DNA of 64,000 bases from Mariniphaga anaerophila (GTDB taxonomy: Bacteria > Bacteroidota > Bacteroidia > Bacteroidales > Prolixibacteraceae). Positions within the stretch are counted from its first letter, which is position 1. Every line of letters starts with the position of its first letter. The stretch lies in contig NZ_FQUM01000001.1 in assembly GCF_900129025.1 (NCBI RefSeq), positions 62,001 through 126,000 on the forward strand, given 5' to 3'. The notes beneath the pieces are model-generated. The model made no database searches. It was not told the origin of the DNA and worked only from the letters and a program-made list of their open reading frames with translations. Below are positions 19,001-26,979 of the stretch, piece after piece. The translations under genes were made by a program, and so were the position numbers.

Positions 19001-19253
19001 GGATTTATGGCGCAAAAATGCTTCGTACATAAGACTCAAGAGCGTTGAGCTTGGATATACTTTCAACCCCAAAAAATTAAAGGAGCAAGGAATTGATAGA
19101 CTTCGAATTTACTTCAATGCCAATAATCTATTAACTTTTTGTGACTCTTTTGTGAAACCTTTTGACCCCGAAAAGATAGCAGGAAGTTATAGTGCAGGGT
19201 TAGATTATCCGTTAACTCAAGCTTATACTTTTGGTTTGAACCTTACATTTTAA
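16080..19253 (+). CDS. SusC-type TonB-linked outer-membrane transporter
   Basis: A 1,057-residue outer-membrane transporter that pulls glycan fragments through the membrane with its SusD lid. I chose ATG at 16080; a TTG two codons earlier is open but gives an inferior start. A rather long signal (about 1-44, ending MYAQ) is followed by a carboxypeptidase-D-like regulatory domain (about 50-125, GGKITDVKGEAIIGAAV), the SusC signature around 130 (DEVVVVGYGAQKKE), the plug (LRGFSGAPLFIIDGIA) and the barrel ending in an aromatic residue (GLNLTF). It is separated by 13 bp from susD. Low-G+C codon choice (many ATA, AGA, TTA) matches the block and differs from the flanks. Confidence 0.95.
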   Translation: MKKKRRKSEFLLWARVVSGRISSRFLFALLITFYSSISIPMYAQSDVLLKVGGKITDVKGEAIIGAAVSVVGKAEGVVSDVNGYYELSVTKGAKLNFSFLGYTSKTVEVKDQKPLNVILEEDIKEFDEVVVVGYGAQKKESLSGAISNLSAESIISTKAPSIAQTIQGKVAGLRIRQETGEPGKFASEITLRGFSGAPLFIIDGIASSDGDAFQRLNPDDIESISFLKDATAAIYGMNSDNGAILVTTKKGGLGKPRVSLNSYLSVSAPTKTPRMTTAAEYVELMNDASMNTSGVLHDSKEEIEKWMSGASGYESTDWQDAIFNKSSFQQQHALSIEGGADRVNYFVSVGYAGDNSFLKNKQMCYDKYTFRSNISIKILSNLTANVNLAGRYDKTISPHDSFFEIYKQTRLSLPTETVYANDNPEYLGITKGEFNPAALADRDIAGSRELTNKNIQSVFSLVYNVPYLEGLSVKGQLAYDFDNQVDKGVRRAYNAYTYNILKNEYSPVSYHTPSLIQRGHINADRLNYMAQATYDHTFSEDHQVKATFVFEGRQNKRDWLNVDRKSSFLTIDEIDYGDLADQWMSGSSEEQRFISYIGRVNYAYKQKYLAEVAYRYDGSYRYKPEDRWALFPTASFAWRASEENFIKNNFDFVDNLKIRASAGRSGHDAGEAFQYIAGHRLKEGGYIFKDGVYTNGASARQIINPNLTWIKADLYNIGLDFSIFNGIIATELDFYQRDRKGELAKRNVSLPNTYGADLTEENLNSNRTRGVEVTLTHSNTVQDFYYRVSGNINIARTQNRYVEEGTYTSSYDRWKNQNSNRYGDWIWGYQTEGQFQGMEEIYNAPIQNGELGNSKELPGDYKFMDVNGDGIVDGRDMMPIFWNEIPKIHYGINMEASWKNFDFYMLWQGAAQYTVQFEELYATMLGFKGGNTPAYFYDRWHREDLYDLNSAWIPGKYPAARLEQDMGMFYTRNSDLWRKNASYIRLKSVELGYTFNPKKLKEQGIDRLRIYFNANNLLTFCDSFVKPFDPEKIAGSYSAGLDYPLTQAYTFGLNLTF

Positions 19254-19266
19254 GAATACTACAGTT

Positions 19267-21201
19267 ATGAAAAAATTACAATATATTATAGTGTTATTAG
19301 CATTATTGCTAACTACAAGTTGCGCCGATTTTCTTGATTTAGAACCAAGAGATAAAGTGCCTTCAGAACTCCTGTTTTCCGATCCGAAAGGAGTGGAAAT
19401 GTACATGGCAAATTTATATAGCCGTTTGCCCATAGAAGACTATAATATTAACATAAACAAGGGAGGTCATTTATTCAATCTTGGAATAGGTGGATTGGGT
19501 AATGCAGATGCGAACAATGGAGGGTTCATCCCCGCTCATATGTGCGATGAAGCTGTTCATGCTGAATTTAATGATTGGAGTCCTGATGAGGCAGCTAATT
19601 ATTGGGAAGATGGTTACAAACTGGTGAGAGATATTAATACTTTGTTTGTGGTTATTCCAGATCTCGATATAAAAGATGTTGAAAAAACTAAAATGCTGGG
19701 AGAAGCACATTTTTTAAGGGCCTATACCTATTTCGCTTTAGCTAAGCGGTTTGGTGGCCTTTCTATAATTGAATTTCCTCAGTACTCGAACGCTCCTGAA
19801 GAGCTAAAAGTTCCTAGAAGTACAGAAAAAGCAACATGGGATTTTATTCTGAAAGAGTGTGACCAGGCTATCGGCAATCTGGAATTCTTAACCGATACAA
19901 AGCGTGCAAGTAAAGGTATTGCATTGGCCCTTAAATCGAGAGCTGCACTATATGCCGGTTCTATTGCCAAATATACACATGCACCATACCTGACACTGGT
20001 TGGCGAAGCTGTAGAAAAAGAATTGATAGGTATGAGCGAGTCTGAAGCTGATAATTATTTTCAGCAATGTATTGATGCTTCTTTCGAATTAATGCAATCG
20101 GGAATATATGGTTTGTATAAACCAGATCCAGAATCAGCAGAAGAGGCTGCAAAGAATTATCAAGATATGTTTGAAAATCCGGACATAGCCTTGTCTCAAC
20201 CTCAAGAACCTATTTTTGTAAAAAGCTTTATGGAAGGAAGTAGTTTAACTCATAATTACGATATTTGGTTTAATCCTCGTCAAACACCTCCGGGTTCGTG
20301 GCAATATCTAGGTAAAGTAAACCCAACACTCGAGCTTGTTGAAACCTATGAAACTTATACCAATAGCGGAGCCAGAGGTAATAATACTCTTAAAACCCGT
20401 ATGGATGGAAATGAGTTTGATTATCAGGGGTTTAATTCTGGCGTGGATTACTACAAATACGATAGCCCGAATGCTATCTTTGAAAATTTAGATGCCCGAT
20501 TCTGGGGAACAGTAATTGCTCCAAGTACAAGCTGGAAAGGGGAAGAAATTATTATTCAGGCAGGGTATATAAAACCCGATGGCAGTTGTGTATATGCAAG
20601 TCCCGAGTCTTTTGTGAAAAATGGGATTACTTATTATTCCTTAGGAGCAGAAAACACTACCGATTTCTCAGGATTTTATCAAGACTGGGGTCGATATACA
20701 AAAAGTGGATTTTTGTTCAAAAAATTTCTTCAGGAAAAAGATGAAGTTGAAGGAGCTTGGGGAAAGAGTTCAAATGATTGGATAGAATTCAGATATGCCG
20801 AAGTTCTTTTGAATTATGCTGAGGCTGCTGTTGAAATGAGTAGTGCAACAGGAAATGTGCTTGCACAAGGAAAACAAGCATTGAATGATGTTCGTCATCG
20901 GGCAGCTCATACTGATGATATCGAATTGTCAGTAGAAAACGTTCGAAAAGAACGCTTTGTGGAACTCGCATTTGAAAATATCCGTCGATGGGATTTGGTG
21001 AGATGGAGAGTATTTCATGAACAATTTGATAATAAAGTTCGCAAAGGAATAGCTCCATTCTTAGATTTAAGAGAAAGCACTCCAAAGTATATTTTTGTGC
21101 GAATTAACCCGATTAACGAATGGCCAAAAACATACAGTAAATACCTTTACTATAAAAGTATTCCTGGAATAGGAAGTAATGGCCTGATACAGAATCCATA
21201 A
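19267..21201 (+). CDS. SusD-type surface glycan-binding lipoprotein
   Basis: A 644-residue lipoprotein, lipobox cysteine at about residue 19 in TTSCADFLDLEPRD, which includes the usual SusD opening FLDLEPRD. The helical TPR-rich core follows (EAHFLRAYTYFALAKRFGG is the standard family motif near 150) with the C-terminal half containing the RYAEVLLNYAEAAVEM and ERFVELAFENIRRWDLVRW blocks of RagB/SusD proteins. It caps the SusC transporter at the cell surface and binds the glycan. Somewhat longer than the typical 500-600 residues. Two hairpins follow its stop. Confidence 0.95.
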   Translation: MKKLQYIIVLLALLLTTSCADFLDLEPRDKVPSELLFSDPKGVEMYMANLYSRLPIEDYNININKGGHLFNLGIGGLGNADANNGGFIPAHMCDEAVHAEFNDWSPDEAANYWEDGYKLVRDINTLFVVIPDLDIKDVEKTKMLGEAHFLRAYTYFALAKRFGGLSIIEFPQYSNAPEELKVPRSTEKATWDFILKECDQAIGNLEFLTDTKRASKGIALALKSRAALYAGSIAKYTHAPYLTLVGEAVEKELIGMSESEADNYFQQCIDASFELMQSGIYGLYKPDPESAEEAAKNYQDMFENPDIALSQPQEPIFVKSFMEGSSLTHNYDIWFNPRQTPPGSWQYLGKVNPTLELVETYETYTNSGARGNNTLKTRMDGNEFDYQGFNSGVDYYKYDSPNAIFENLDARFWGTVIAPSTSWKGEEIIIQAGYIKPDGSCVYASPESFVKNGITYYSLGAENTTDFSGFYQDWGRYTKSGFLFKKFLQEKDEVEGAWGKSSNDWIEFRYAEVLLNYAEAAVEMSSATGNVLAQGKQALNDVRHRAAHTDDIELSVENVRKERFVELAFENIRRWDLVRWRVFHEQFDNKVRKGIAPFLDLRESTPKYIFVRINPINEWPKTYSKYLYYKSIPGIGSNGLIQNP

Positions 21202-21214
21202 TTAGCAAAATAAA

Positions 21215-21289
21215 TATCTCGGGGCTTGCTCCGAGATACCAATTCGGGTTTGCTATGTAAGCATATTCGTTTCCGATTATTGGTCGGAA
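21215..21289 (+). repeat. Two intergenic hairpins after susD
   Basis: TATCTCGG (21215-21222) pairs with CCGAGATA (21231-21238), and TTCCGA (21271-21276) pairs with TCGGAA (21284-21289). Neither is followed by a T run, so they are more likely RNA-stability or partial-attenuation elements, as often seen after susCD, than full terminators. Confidence 0.5.
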
Positions 21290-21304
21290 AATGTAAAATA
21301 CATT

Positions 21305-22021
21305 ATGAAAAATAATAAAGAAATGAAAAAATATTTAATCGCTTTAACTCTATGTCTTTCCATATTCTTTATGGCTTGTGACAAAGATAATTTTGATGGT
21401 CCGAATGCTAGTTTTTTTGGCGAAATAAGAGATATTGATACAGGAGAACTTATAGAACAAGAGGCATATCATGGCTCTCAAATAAAATACATAGAAGGAG
21501 GATGGGCAAATCCTCAAGTACAATCAATGAGTTTTAAGGAGGATGGTTCTTTTCGAAACAATCTAATGTTCTCGGGAACATATAAAATAATTCTAGATGA
21601 TGGAAATTTTGTTCCATTGGACACCATTTTTGATTTCAACATCAAAAATGGAGATAATTTTTACGTATTCAATGCTCAACCATACATCAGAATATTGAAT
21701 GCTTCTATCGAACAGGAGGACAATAAAATTGTAGCACGGTTTACTTTAGAGCAGACTACAATAGAAGATGTACGATCTTATGGATTAGTAGTTCATACTG
21801 ATGCTCATGTGTCTCATTCTATTTCCGAAGTAGCTAAAATAAATAAAGAAATAGATCGCCAAATAGATCTTGGAGGAGAAAATTTTGAAATAGAGCTGGA
21901 CTTATCTGCTTATTCTGACAAAATGAAAAAAGGAAATACCTATTTCTTTAGGGTTTATGCAAATAGTCGGGGAGGAACATCAAAATATAATTACTCAGCA
22001 GTTAAGGCTATAACATTATAA
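21305..22021 (+). CDS. DUF3823-type lipoprotein, candidate surface glycan-binding protein
   Basis: A 238-residue lipoprotein. The first ATG is at 21305, but the second at 21323 gives a cleaner signal (MKKYLIALTLCLSIFFMAC) and is probably the real start. After the lipobox cysteine comes NFDGPNASFFGEIRDIDTGE, the typical opening of DUF3823 proteins, which follow SusD in many PULs. The sequence is all-beta in character, with a C-terminal fibronectin-like stretch (about 125-238, FFRVYANSRGG). Family members are thought to help hold the glycan at the surface, but no ligand can be predicted here. It lies between susD and GH92 in the operon. Confidence 0.8.
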   Translation: MKNNKEMKKYLIALTLCLSIFFMACDKDNFDGPNASFFGEIRDIDTGELIEQEAYHGSQIKYIEGGWANPQVQSMSFKEDGSFRNNLMFSGTYKIILDDGNFVPLDTIFDFNIKNGDNFYVFNAQPYIRILNASIEQEDNKIVARFTLEQTTIEDVRSYGLVVHTDAHVSHSISEVAKINKEIDRQIDLGGENFEIELDLSAYSDKMKKGNTYFFRVYANSRGGTSKYNYSAVKAITL

Positions 22022-22086
22022 GAAAAGATTGGGGGTGAAAGTTCAATGCTTTCGCCTAAAATTCAGAAGTAAATTTATTTAAAGAA

Positions 22087-24360
22087 ATGCAGCTTAAAAC
22101 CATATTATATCTAACAATAAATATTTTTATAATAGGCTCTTTTGTTTCTTGCAGTGTGCAAGATAAGCAAAAAGAACCTGTAGATTATGTTAATCCCTAT
22201 ATGGGAAATATAAGTCATCTGCTTGTGCCTACCTATCCTACAGTGCATATGCCTAATAGCATGTTACGGGTTTATCCCGAGCGAGATGATTTTACTTCCG
22301 ACAGGTTGAGGGGCTTACCTCTTGTTGTTACCAGTCATCGAGGAAGTTCGGCATTTAGTTTAAGTCCAATAACCAACATGGATAAATTAGAACCTGTTTC
22401 TCTCTATTCTTACGATCAGGAAGTCATTACTCCATATAGCTATTCTGTATATCTGGATGATATGGAGGTAAAGGTGGACTATGCATTGAGTCATCAGTCT
22501 GGCATTTATTCATTAGAGTATAGCGGAAAGAATCAAAACTATCTTGTGCTGAGGACAAAAAATGGACAACTGAAAGCAGAGAGCAACACTGTGTCTGGTT
22601 ATCAGATAATTGACAATGGTCCTACCAAAATATATATTTATCTGGAAACAGAGCAAGAGGCTCAAGAAGTGGGAGTTTTATCTGACAAAAAATTAGATGA
22701 AAATGAAAATCTGGCGAAAGGCACAGATGCGGCTATTGTTTGCAATTTTAACGAAAATAGGAAGATTAATATTCGTTATGGAGTTTCTTTTATTAGTACA
22801 GAACAGGCAAAGAATAATTTGTATCGAGAAATACCAGATTATAATATTACTGCAGTAAAGGCTAAAGGGCGAAAGATATGGAATGATGAACTTAGTAAAA
22901 TTCAAGTAACAGGTGCTGATAACGACGATAAAGTTGTATTTTATACTTCGCTCTACCGTACTTACGAAAGGATGATAAATATTTCTGAAGACGGGAAATA
23001 TTACAGCGCTTTTGATCAGAAGGTTCATGAAGACCAGGGAACTCCGTTTTATACCGACGATTGGGTTTGGGATACATACAGAGCAACTCATCCATTGCGT
23101 ACAATATTGAATTCGGATATTGAACAGGATATGATAGTATCATATGTTCGCATGGCACAACAATCGCCGCAAGGATGGATGCCAACATTTCCTGAAGTAA
23201 CCGGCGACAGTCACAGAATGAATGGAAATCATGCAGTTGCTGTTATTTTCGATGCTTGGGAAAAGGGTCTGAATAATTTCGATCTAGCTGCAGCATATAG
23301 GGCTTGCAAAGGAGCTTTGACCGAAAAAACGCTTCTTCCTTGGAAAAAATTGCCTTTGACAGTATTGGATGTATTTTACCATGAAAAGGGGTTCTATCCC
23401 GGGCTGGCTAAAGGGCAAAAAGAGTATGTTAAAGAAGTAGATGCATTCGAAAGAAGGCAAGCTATATCAGTGATGTTGGGCGATTGTTATGATAGCTGGT
23501 GTTTGTCTGGAATTGCTCGTGCTTTGAACAAAGAAGACGAAAGTAAAGCGTTTCTAGAACGGTCATATAACTATCGAAATGTTTTTAATAAAGAAACATC
23601 TTTCTTTCATCCGCGAGATTTACAAGGAGATTTTATTCATCCATTCGACTACAAATTCGACAGTGGGCCTGGGGCAAGGGATTATTATGGCGAAAATAAT
23701 GCTTGGATATACAGATGGGATGTTCAGCATAACTTTGCAGACCTCATCAACTTAATGGGGGGAACCCAGAACTTCATACACAATATGGATGAAATGTTTA
23801 ATACAAACTTAGGGAAAAGTAAACCTGAATTCTATTCTCTTCTTCCTGATCATACAGGAAACGTCGGACAGTTTTCAATGGCAAACGAACCCTGTCTGCA
23901 TATTCCATATCTATACAATTATGCCGGTCAACCGTGGAAAACTCAAAAAAGAATAAGAACGCTGTTGAAACAATGGTTCCGAAACGATTTGATGGGGGTA
24001 CCTGGCGATGAAGATGGAGGCGGTTTGTCAGCTTTTGTTGTATTTTCAATGATGGGATTTTATCCTGTAACTCCAGGATTACCAATGTATGTAATAGGTA
24101 GCCCTGCTTTTGAATCGGTTAGTATTGAGCTTGCCGGAGGCAAGAGATTTGAAATAAAATGTAATAATTATGCCCCTGAAAATAAATACATTCAATCTCT
24201 AAAACTTAATGGAAAAGAATGGAATAAATCATGGATTAGTCATCAAGACTTAATAAATGGAGGAGTTCTAGAATTTTCGATGGGTGCATATCCCAACAAA
24301 AACTGGGCATCTGGGGCCGAATCCATTCCTCCTTCTCTCAATATGCCTGCAATTAATTAA
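22087..24360 (+). CDS. GH92 alpha-mannosidase, lipoprotein
   Basis: A 757-residue exo-alpha-mannosidase of the calcium-dependent inverting GH92 family, which removes alpha-mannose from high-mannose N-glycans and yeast mannan. The lipobox cysteine at about residue 22 (FVSCSVQDK) places it in the outer membrane. The VDYVNPYMGN opening, the acid-bearing Glu536 in YGENNAWIYRW and the base-site GDED (Asp641, Asp643) are all present and the positions fit characterised family members closely. GPLKxHxQ-like features at the N-terminus differ from the second GH92 copy (VPTYPTVHMPNSMLRVYPE), so the linkage preference probably differs between the two. It is followed by GH99 after 27 bp. Confidence 0.93.
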   Translation: MQLKTILYLTINIFIIGSFVSCSVQDKQKEPVDYVNPYMGNISHLLVPTYPTVHMPNSMLRVYPERDDFTSDRLRGLPLVVTSHRGSSAFSLSPITNMDKLEPVSLYSYDQEVITPYSYSVYLDDMEVKVDYALSHQSGIYSLEYSGKNQNYLVLRTKNGQLKAESNTVSGYQIIDNGPTKIYIYLETEQEAQEVGVLSDKKLDENENLAKGTDAAIVCNFNENRKINIRYGVSFISTEQAKNNLYREIPDYNITAVKAKGRKIWNDELSKIQVTGADNDDKVVFYTSLYRTYERMINISEDGKYYSAFDQKVHEDQGTPFYTDDWVWDTYRATHPLRTILNSDIEQDMIVSYVRMAQQSPQGWMPTFPEVTGDSHRMNGNHAVAVIFDAWEKGLNNFDLAAAYRACKGALTEKTLLPWKKLPLTVLDVFYHEKGFYPGLAKGQKEYVKEVDAFERRQAISVMLGDCYDSWCLSGIARALNKEDESKAFLERSYNYRNVFNKETSFFHPRDLQGDFIHPFDYKFDSGPGARDYYGENNAWIYRWDVQHNFADLINLMGGTQNFIHNMDEMFNTNLGKSKPEFYSLLPDHTGNVGQFSMANEPCLHIPYLYNYAGQPWKTQKRIRTLLKQWFRNDLMGVPGDEDGGGLSAFVVFSMMGFYPVTPGLPMYVIGSPAFESVSIELAGGKRFEIKCNNYAPENKYIQSLKLNGKEWNKSWISHQDLINGGVLEFSMGAYPNKNWASGAESIPPSLNMPAIN

Positions 24361-24387
24361 TTCAAGAATTAACAAAAATACAATGTC

Positions 24388-25581
24388 ATGAAAAAAATAC
24401 ATTCAATACCTTGTCTCTTATTTATATGGTCCATCGTTACGTTGGGAGCTTGTAGTAACGGAGACGATGATTCTGGAACAACGGGACCTGTTACTCCTCC
24501 CATTCCTAAGGAGCAGCCAGATTATATCCCTGATAATATGTCAAACCCAGAGTTAGATTATAATACAATCTGTTTCTATTACAACTGGTATGGAAATCCA
24601 GAGCACGATGGGGGATATATTCATTGGGCACATTATATAGCTCCAAATCCAGAGAATTCAGAAGAAACATCTCCCGTTCTTATTCCTGGGGATGGAAACA
24701 ATATTGGTGCTGATTTTTTCCCTGAACTTAGGACATATAGTAGCACCGACAGGGAGATCGTTGCAAAACATATGAAAATGATGTCTGATGCTCATATAGG
24801 GGTTATTGCACTTACATGGTGGGCAACCGATAAATTTGTAATGAAAAGTGTAGACATGATTATGGATGAAGCAGCAAAAGTGGGGATGAAAGTGTGTATG
24901 CATATAGAACCTTATGATGGAAGAAGTGTGGCATCGGTAAGAGATGATTTAGAAAAATTTGTACAAAAGTATAGAAATCATAAAGCATATTACAGCGTAG
25001 ATGGTAAGCCGTTGGTATTTGTATATAATGCTCTGGATTTTAACAAAAATGACTGGCAAAGCATTCTTTCTGAAGATGGCTCTAAAACTATCAGAGGAAC
25101 AGATATAGATGCTTATTTTATTGGATTGATATATGATTTGAATACAGAACCTGAGCGTATAGCATCATACGATTTTGATGGGGTGTTTACCTATTTTGGA
25201 GCTCCTGCATATTGCGATGGCGCAAATCCTAAAAATTGGGAAAGAATCCAAAAATGGGCAAATCAAAAGAAACTGGCTTTTATCCCATGTGCTTCCCCTG
25301 GATATGCCGATTTACGCATACGTCCTTGGAATGGTGCTATTCAAACTCCACGAAGAGCAGGAGTCCAATATGAGGAAGCTTATCAGGCTGCGATAGATTG
25401 TGCTTCACCATTTATCGGGATAACCTCATTTAACGAGTGGCACGAAGGGACACAGATAGAGCCTGCAATTCCGATGTCTATCCCTGGATATACGTATAAC
25501 GATTACGAGGGGCTTGCTCCTGATTATTATTTGAAGAAAACTGCTGAATATATTTTGAAGTACCAAGAGTCTAAAAAATAG
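24388..25581 (+). CDS. GH99-family endo-alpha-mannosidase/mannanase lipoprotein
   Basis: A 397-residue lipoprotein; the lipobox is GACSNGDDDSG at about residue 22 and the acidic residues after the cysteine resemble a Bacteroidota surface-export signal. The fold is a (beta/alpha)8 barrel with the GH99 blocks CFYYNWYGNPEHDGG, THWWATD-like LTWWATD and the catalytic pair Glu350 and Glu353 in FNEWHEGTQIEP, the same three-residue spacing as the known GH99 catalytic glutamates. GH99 enzymes cut inside alpha-mannose chains, next to glucose or mannose alpha-1,3-mannose units. An endo enzyme at the surface would feed fragments to SusCD. Exact linkage cannot be told. Confidence 0.9.
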   Translation: MKKIHSIPCLLFIWSIVTLGACSNGDDDSGTTGPVTPPIPKEQPDYIPDNMSNPELDYNTICFYYNWYGNPEHDGGYIHWAHYIAPNPENSEETSPVLIPGDGNNIGADFFPELRTYSSTDREIVAKHMKMMSDAHIGVIALTWWATDKFVMKSVDMIMDEAAKVGMKVCMHIEPYDGRSVASVRDDLEKFVQKYRNHKAYYSVDGKPLVFVYNALDFNKNDWQSILSEDGSKTIRGTDIDAYFIGLIYDLNTEPERIASYDFDGVFTYFGAPAYCDGANPKNWERIQKWANQKKLAFIPCASPGYADLRIRPWNGAIQTPRRAGVQYEEAYQAAIDCASPFIGITSFNEWHEGTQIEPAIPMSIPGYTYNDYEGLAPDYYLKKTAEYILKYQESKK

Positions 25582-25607
25582 GAAAATCGATATTGAGAAT
25601 ATAAAAG

Positions 25608-26975
25608 ATGAAAAACATGAAGAAACAGACTTATAAATTACTCTATACAATTATATTGCTTGTTAGTGCACTGTATTCTTGTTCATCTTCAGATGAAAAA
25701 GATATATCATCATCCGTTACAAAAGAAAGTAATTTTAAACATATCATATTTTACGGACAATCTTTGTCCCTGGGGTGGCAATCGCCCCAAGCGATAACGA
25801 AACGAGCTCTTGAAGGAAACTACATGTTGGGAACAAATCCGAATGTACGATATTCTAGAGATATTACAACTCTGAATCCTCTTGTGGCTACAGCATGGCA
25901 GTCAGGAGGTGAGCAACCAATTGTTAGTGCAGTAAATACTTTTAGCCATTATTATCGTAACGAGGTGAATGAAAATCAGCTTTTTATTGCGTCGGCAGGT
26001 GGTGAAGGAGGAATGTCTATAGAACAACTATCAAAAGAATTTCCTGATGAGGATAACTTATATCAATCCACATTTGTCGAATCGTTGAAACAAGGTAAGG
26101 CCAGAGCTGATGAGTTAGATAAGGAAATATCATGCCCTGCAATAGTATATATGCAGGGAGAATTTAATTATCCTCCAGCTAACAAAGGCTTGGGAATGAC
26201 AGAAGGAACAGATGCTACCACGAATAAAGATGAATACAAGCGGCTCTTGTTAAAGCTAAAAAATAATATGCAAAGCGATATTATGGAGGCATATGGGCAA
26301 ACAGAGAAACCATTGTTTTTCATTTATCAAGTGGCAGGGATTTATGTCCGAAACAAAGAAATGAGCATTAATATGGCTCAGCTGGAGTTTGCCGAAGAAA
26401 ATGAAGATGTTATTCTTCTTAACCCAACTTATCTTACATCCGACTACGGAGGTGGTCACCTTAGTACAAACGGCTACAGATGGTATGGCGAATATATTGG
26501 TAAAACTCTTTGCTCCAAGTTAATCTTTAATAAAATATCTAGCCCTATTTATCCTACTAAGTTTGATGTGCAAGGGAATAAAGTAACGGTGCAATTTTTT
26601 GTCCCTACTCCTCCACTTATTTTCGATACCTGGACAAGCGATTATAGGAAAGATAATGGTTTTCAAATAATAGAAAATGATACTGATATCGCAATTACTG
26701 ATACAAAGATTGAGGGCAATAAAGTGGTAATTACCTGTAGCCAAAATTTAACAGGAGCGATAGAAGTTATTTATGCCGGATATAAACGATATGGAGCTGG
26801 TAATCTTAGAGATAGTGATCCTTGGAAATCTTATTATTCATACTACGATGACAGATCTGCACTAGTTAAAGAACGCTATACTCCATTGGATAAAAAAGGT
26901 GGTGTGGCAATATATGGTAAAATATATCCAATGCAGAATTGGTGTGTTCCATTTTATATGAAGATAAATAAATAG
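25608..26975 (+). CDS. SGNH-family carbohydrate esterase, lipoprotein
   Basis: A 455-residue lipoprotein (lipobox at about residue 23, ALYSCSSSDEKD). The SGNH hydrolase blocks are visible: the nucleophile Ser52 in FYGQSLSLGWQ, a glycine block AGGEGGMS, YMQGEFN as block III, and His284 in GGGHLSTNGYRW as block V. This arrangement resembles sialate O-acetylesterase and related carbohydrate acetylesterases. About 130 residues of beta-rich C-terminal domain follow (IYPTKFDVQGNKVTVQFF). Between GH99 and GH92 it probably removes O-acetyl groups, or other acyl decorations, that block mannosidases. The substrate is inferred from context only. Confidence 0.75.
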   Translation: MKNMKKQTYKLLYTIILLVSALYSCSSSDEKDISSSVTKESNFKHIIFYGQSLSLGWQSPQAITKRALEGNYMLGTNPNVRYSRDITTLNPLVATAWQSGGEQPIVSAVNTFSHYYRNEVNENQLFIASAGGEGGMSIEQLSKEFPDEDNLYQSTFVESLKQGKARADELDKEISCPAIVYMQGEFNYPPANKGLGMTEGTDATTNKDEYKRLLLKLKNNMQSDIMEAYGQTEKPLFFIYQVAGIYVRNKEMSINMAQLEFAEENEDVILLNPTYLTSDYGGGHLSTNGYRWYGEYIGKTLCSKLIFNKISSPIYPTKFDVQGNKVTVQFFVPTPPLIFDTWTSDYRKDNGFQIIENDTDIAITDTKIEGNKVVITCSQNLTGAIEVIYAGYKRYGAGNLRDSDPWKSYYSYYDDRSALVKERYTPLDKKGGVAIYGKIYPMQNWCVPFYMKINK

Positions 26976-26979
26976 ATTG

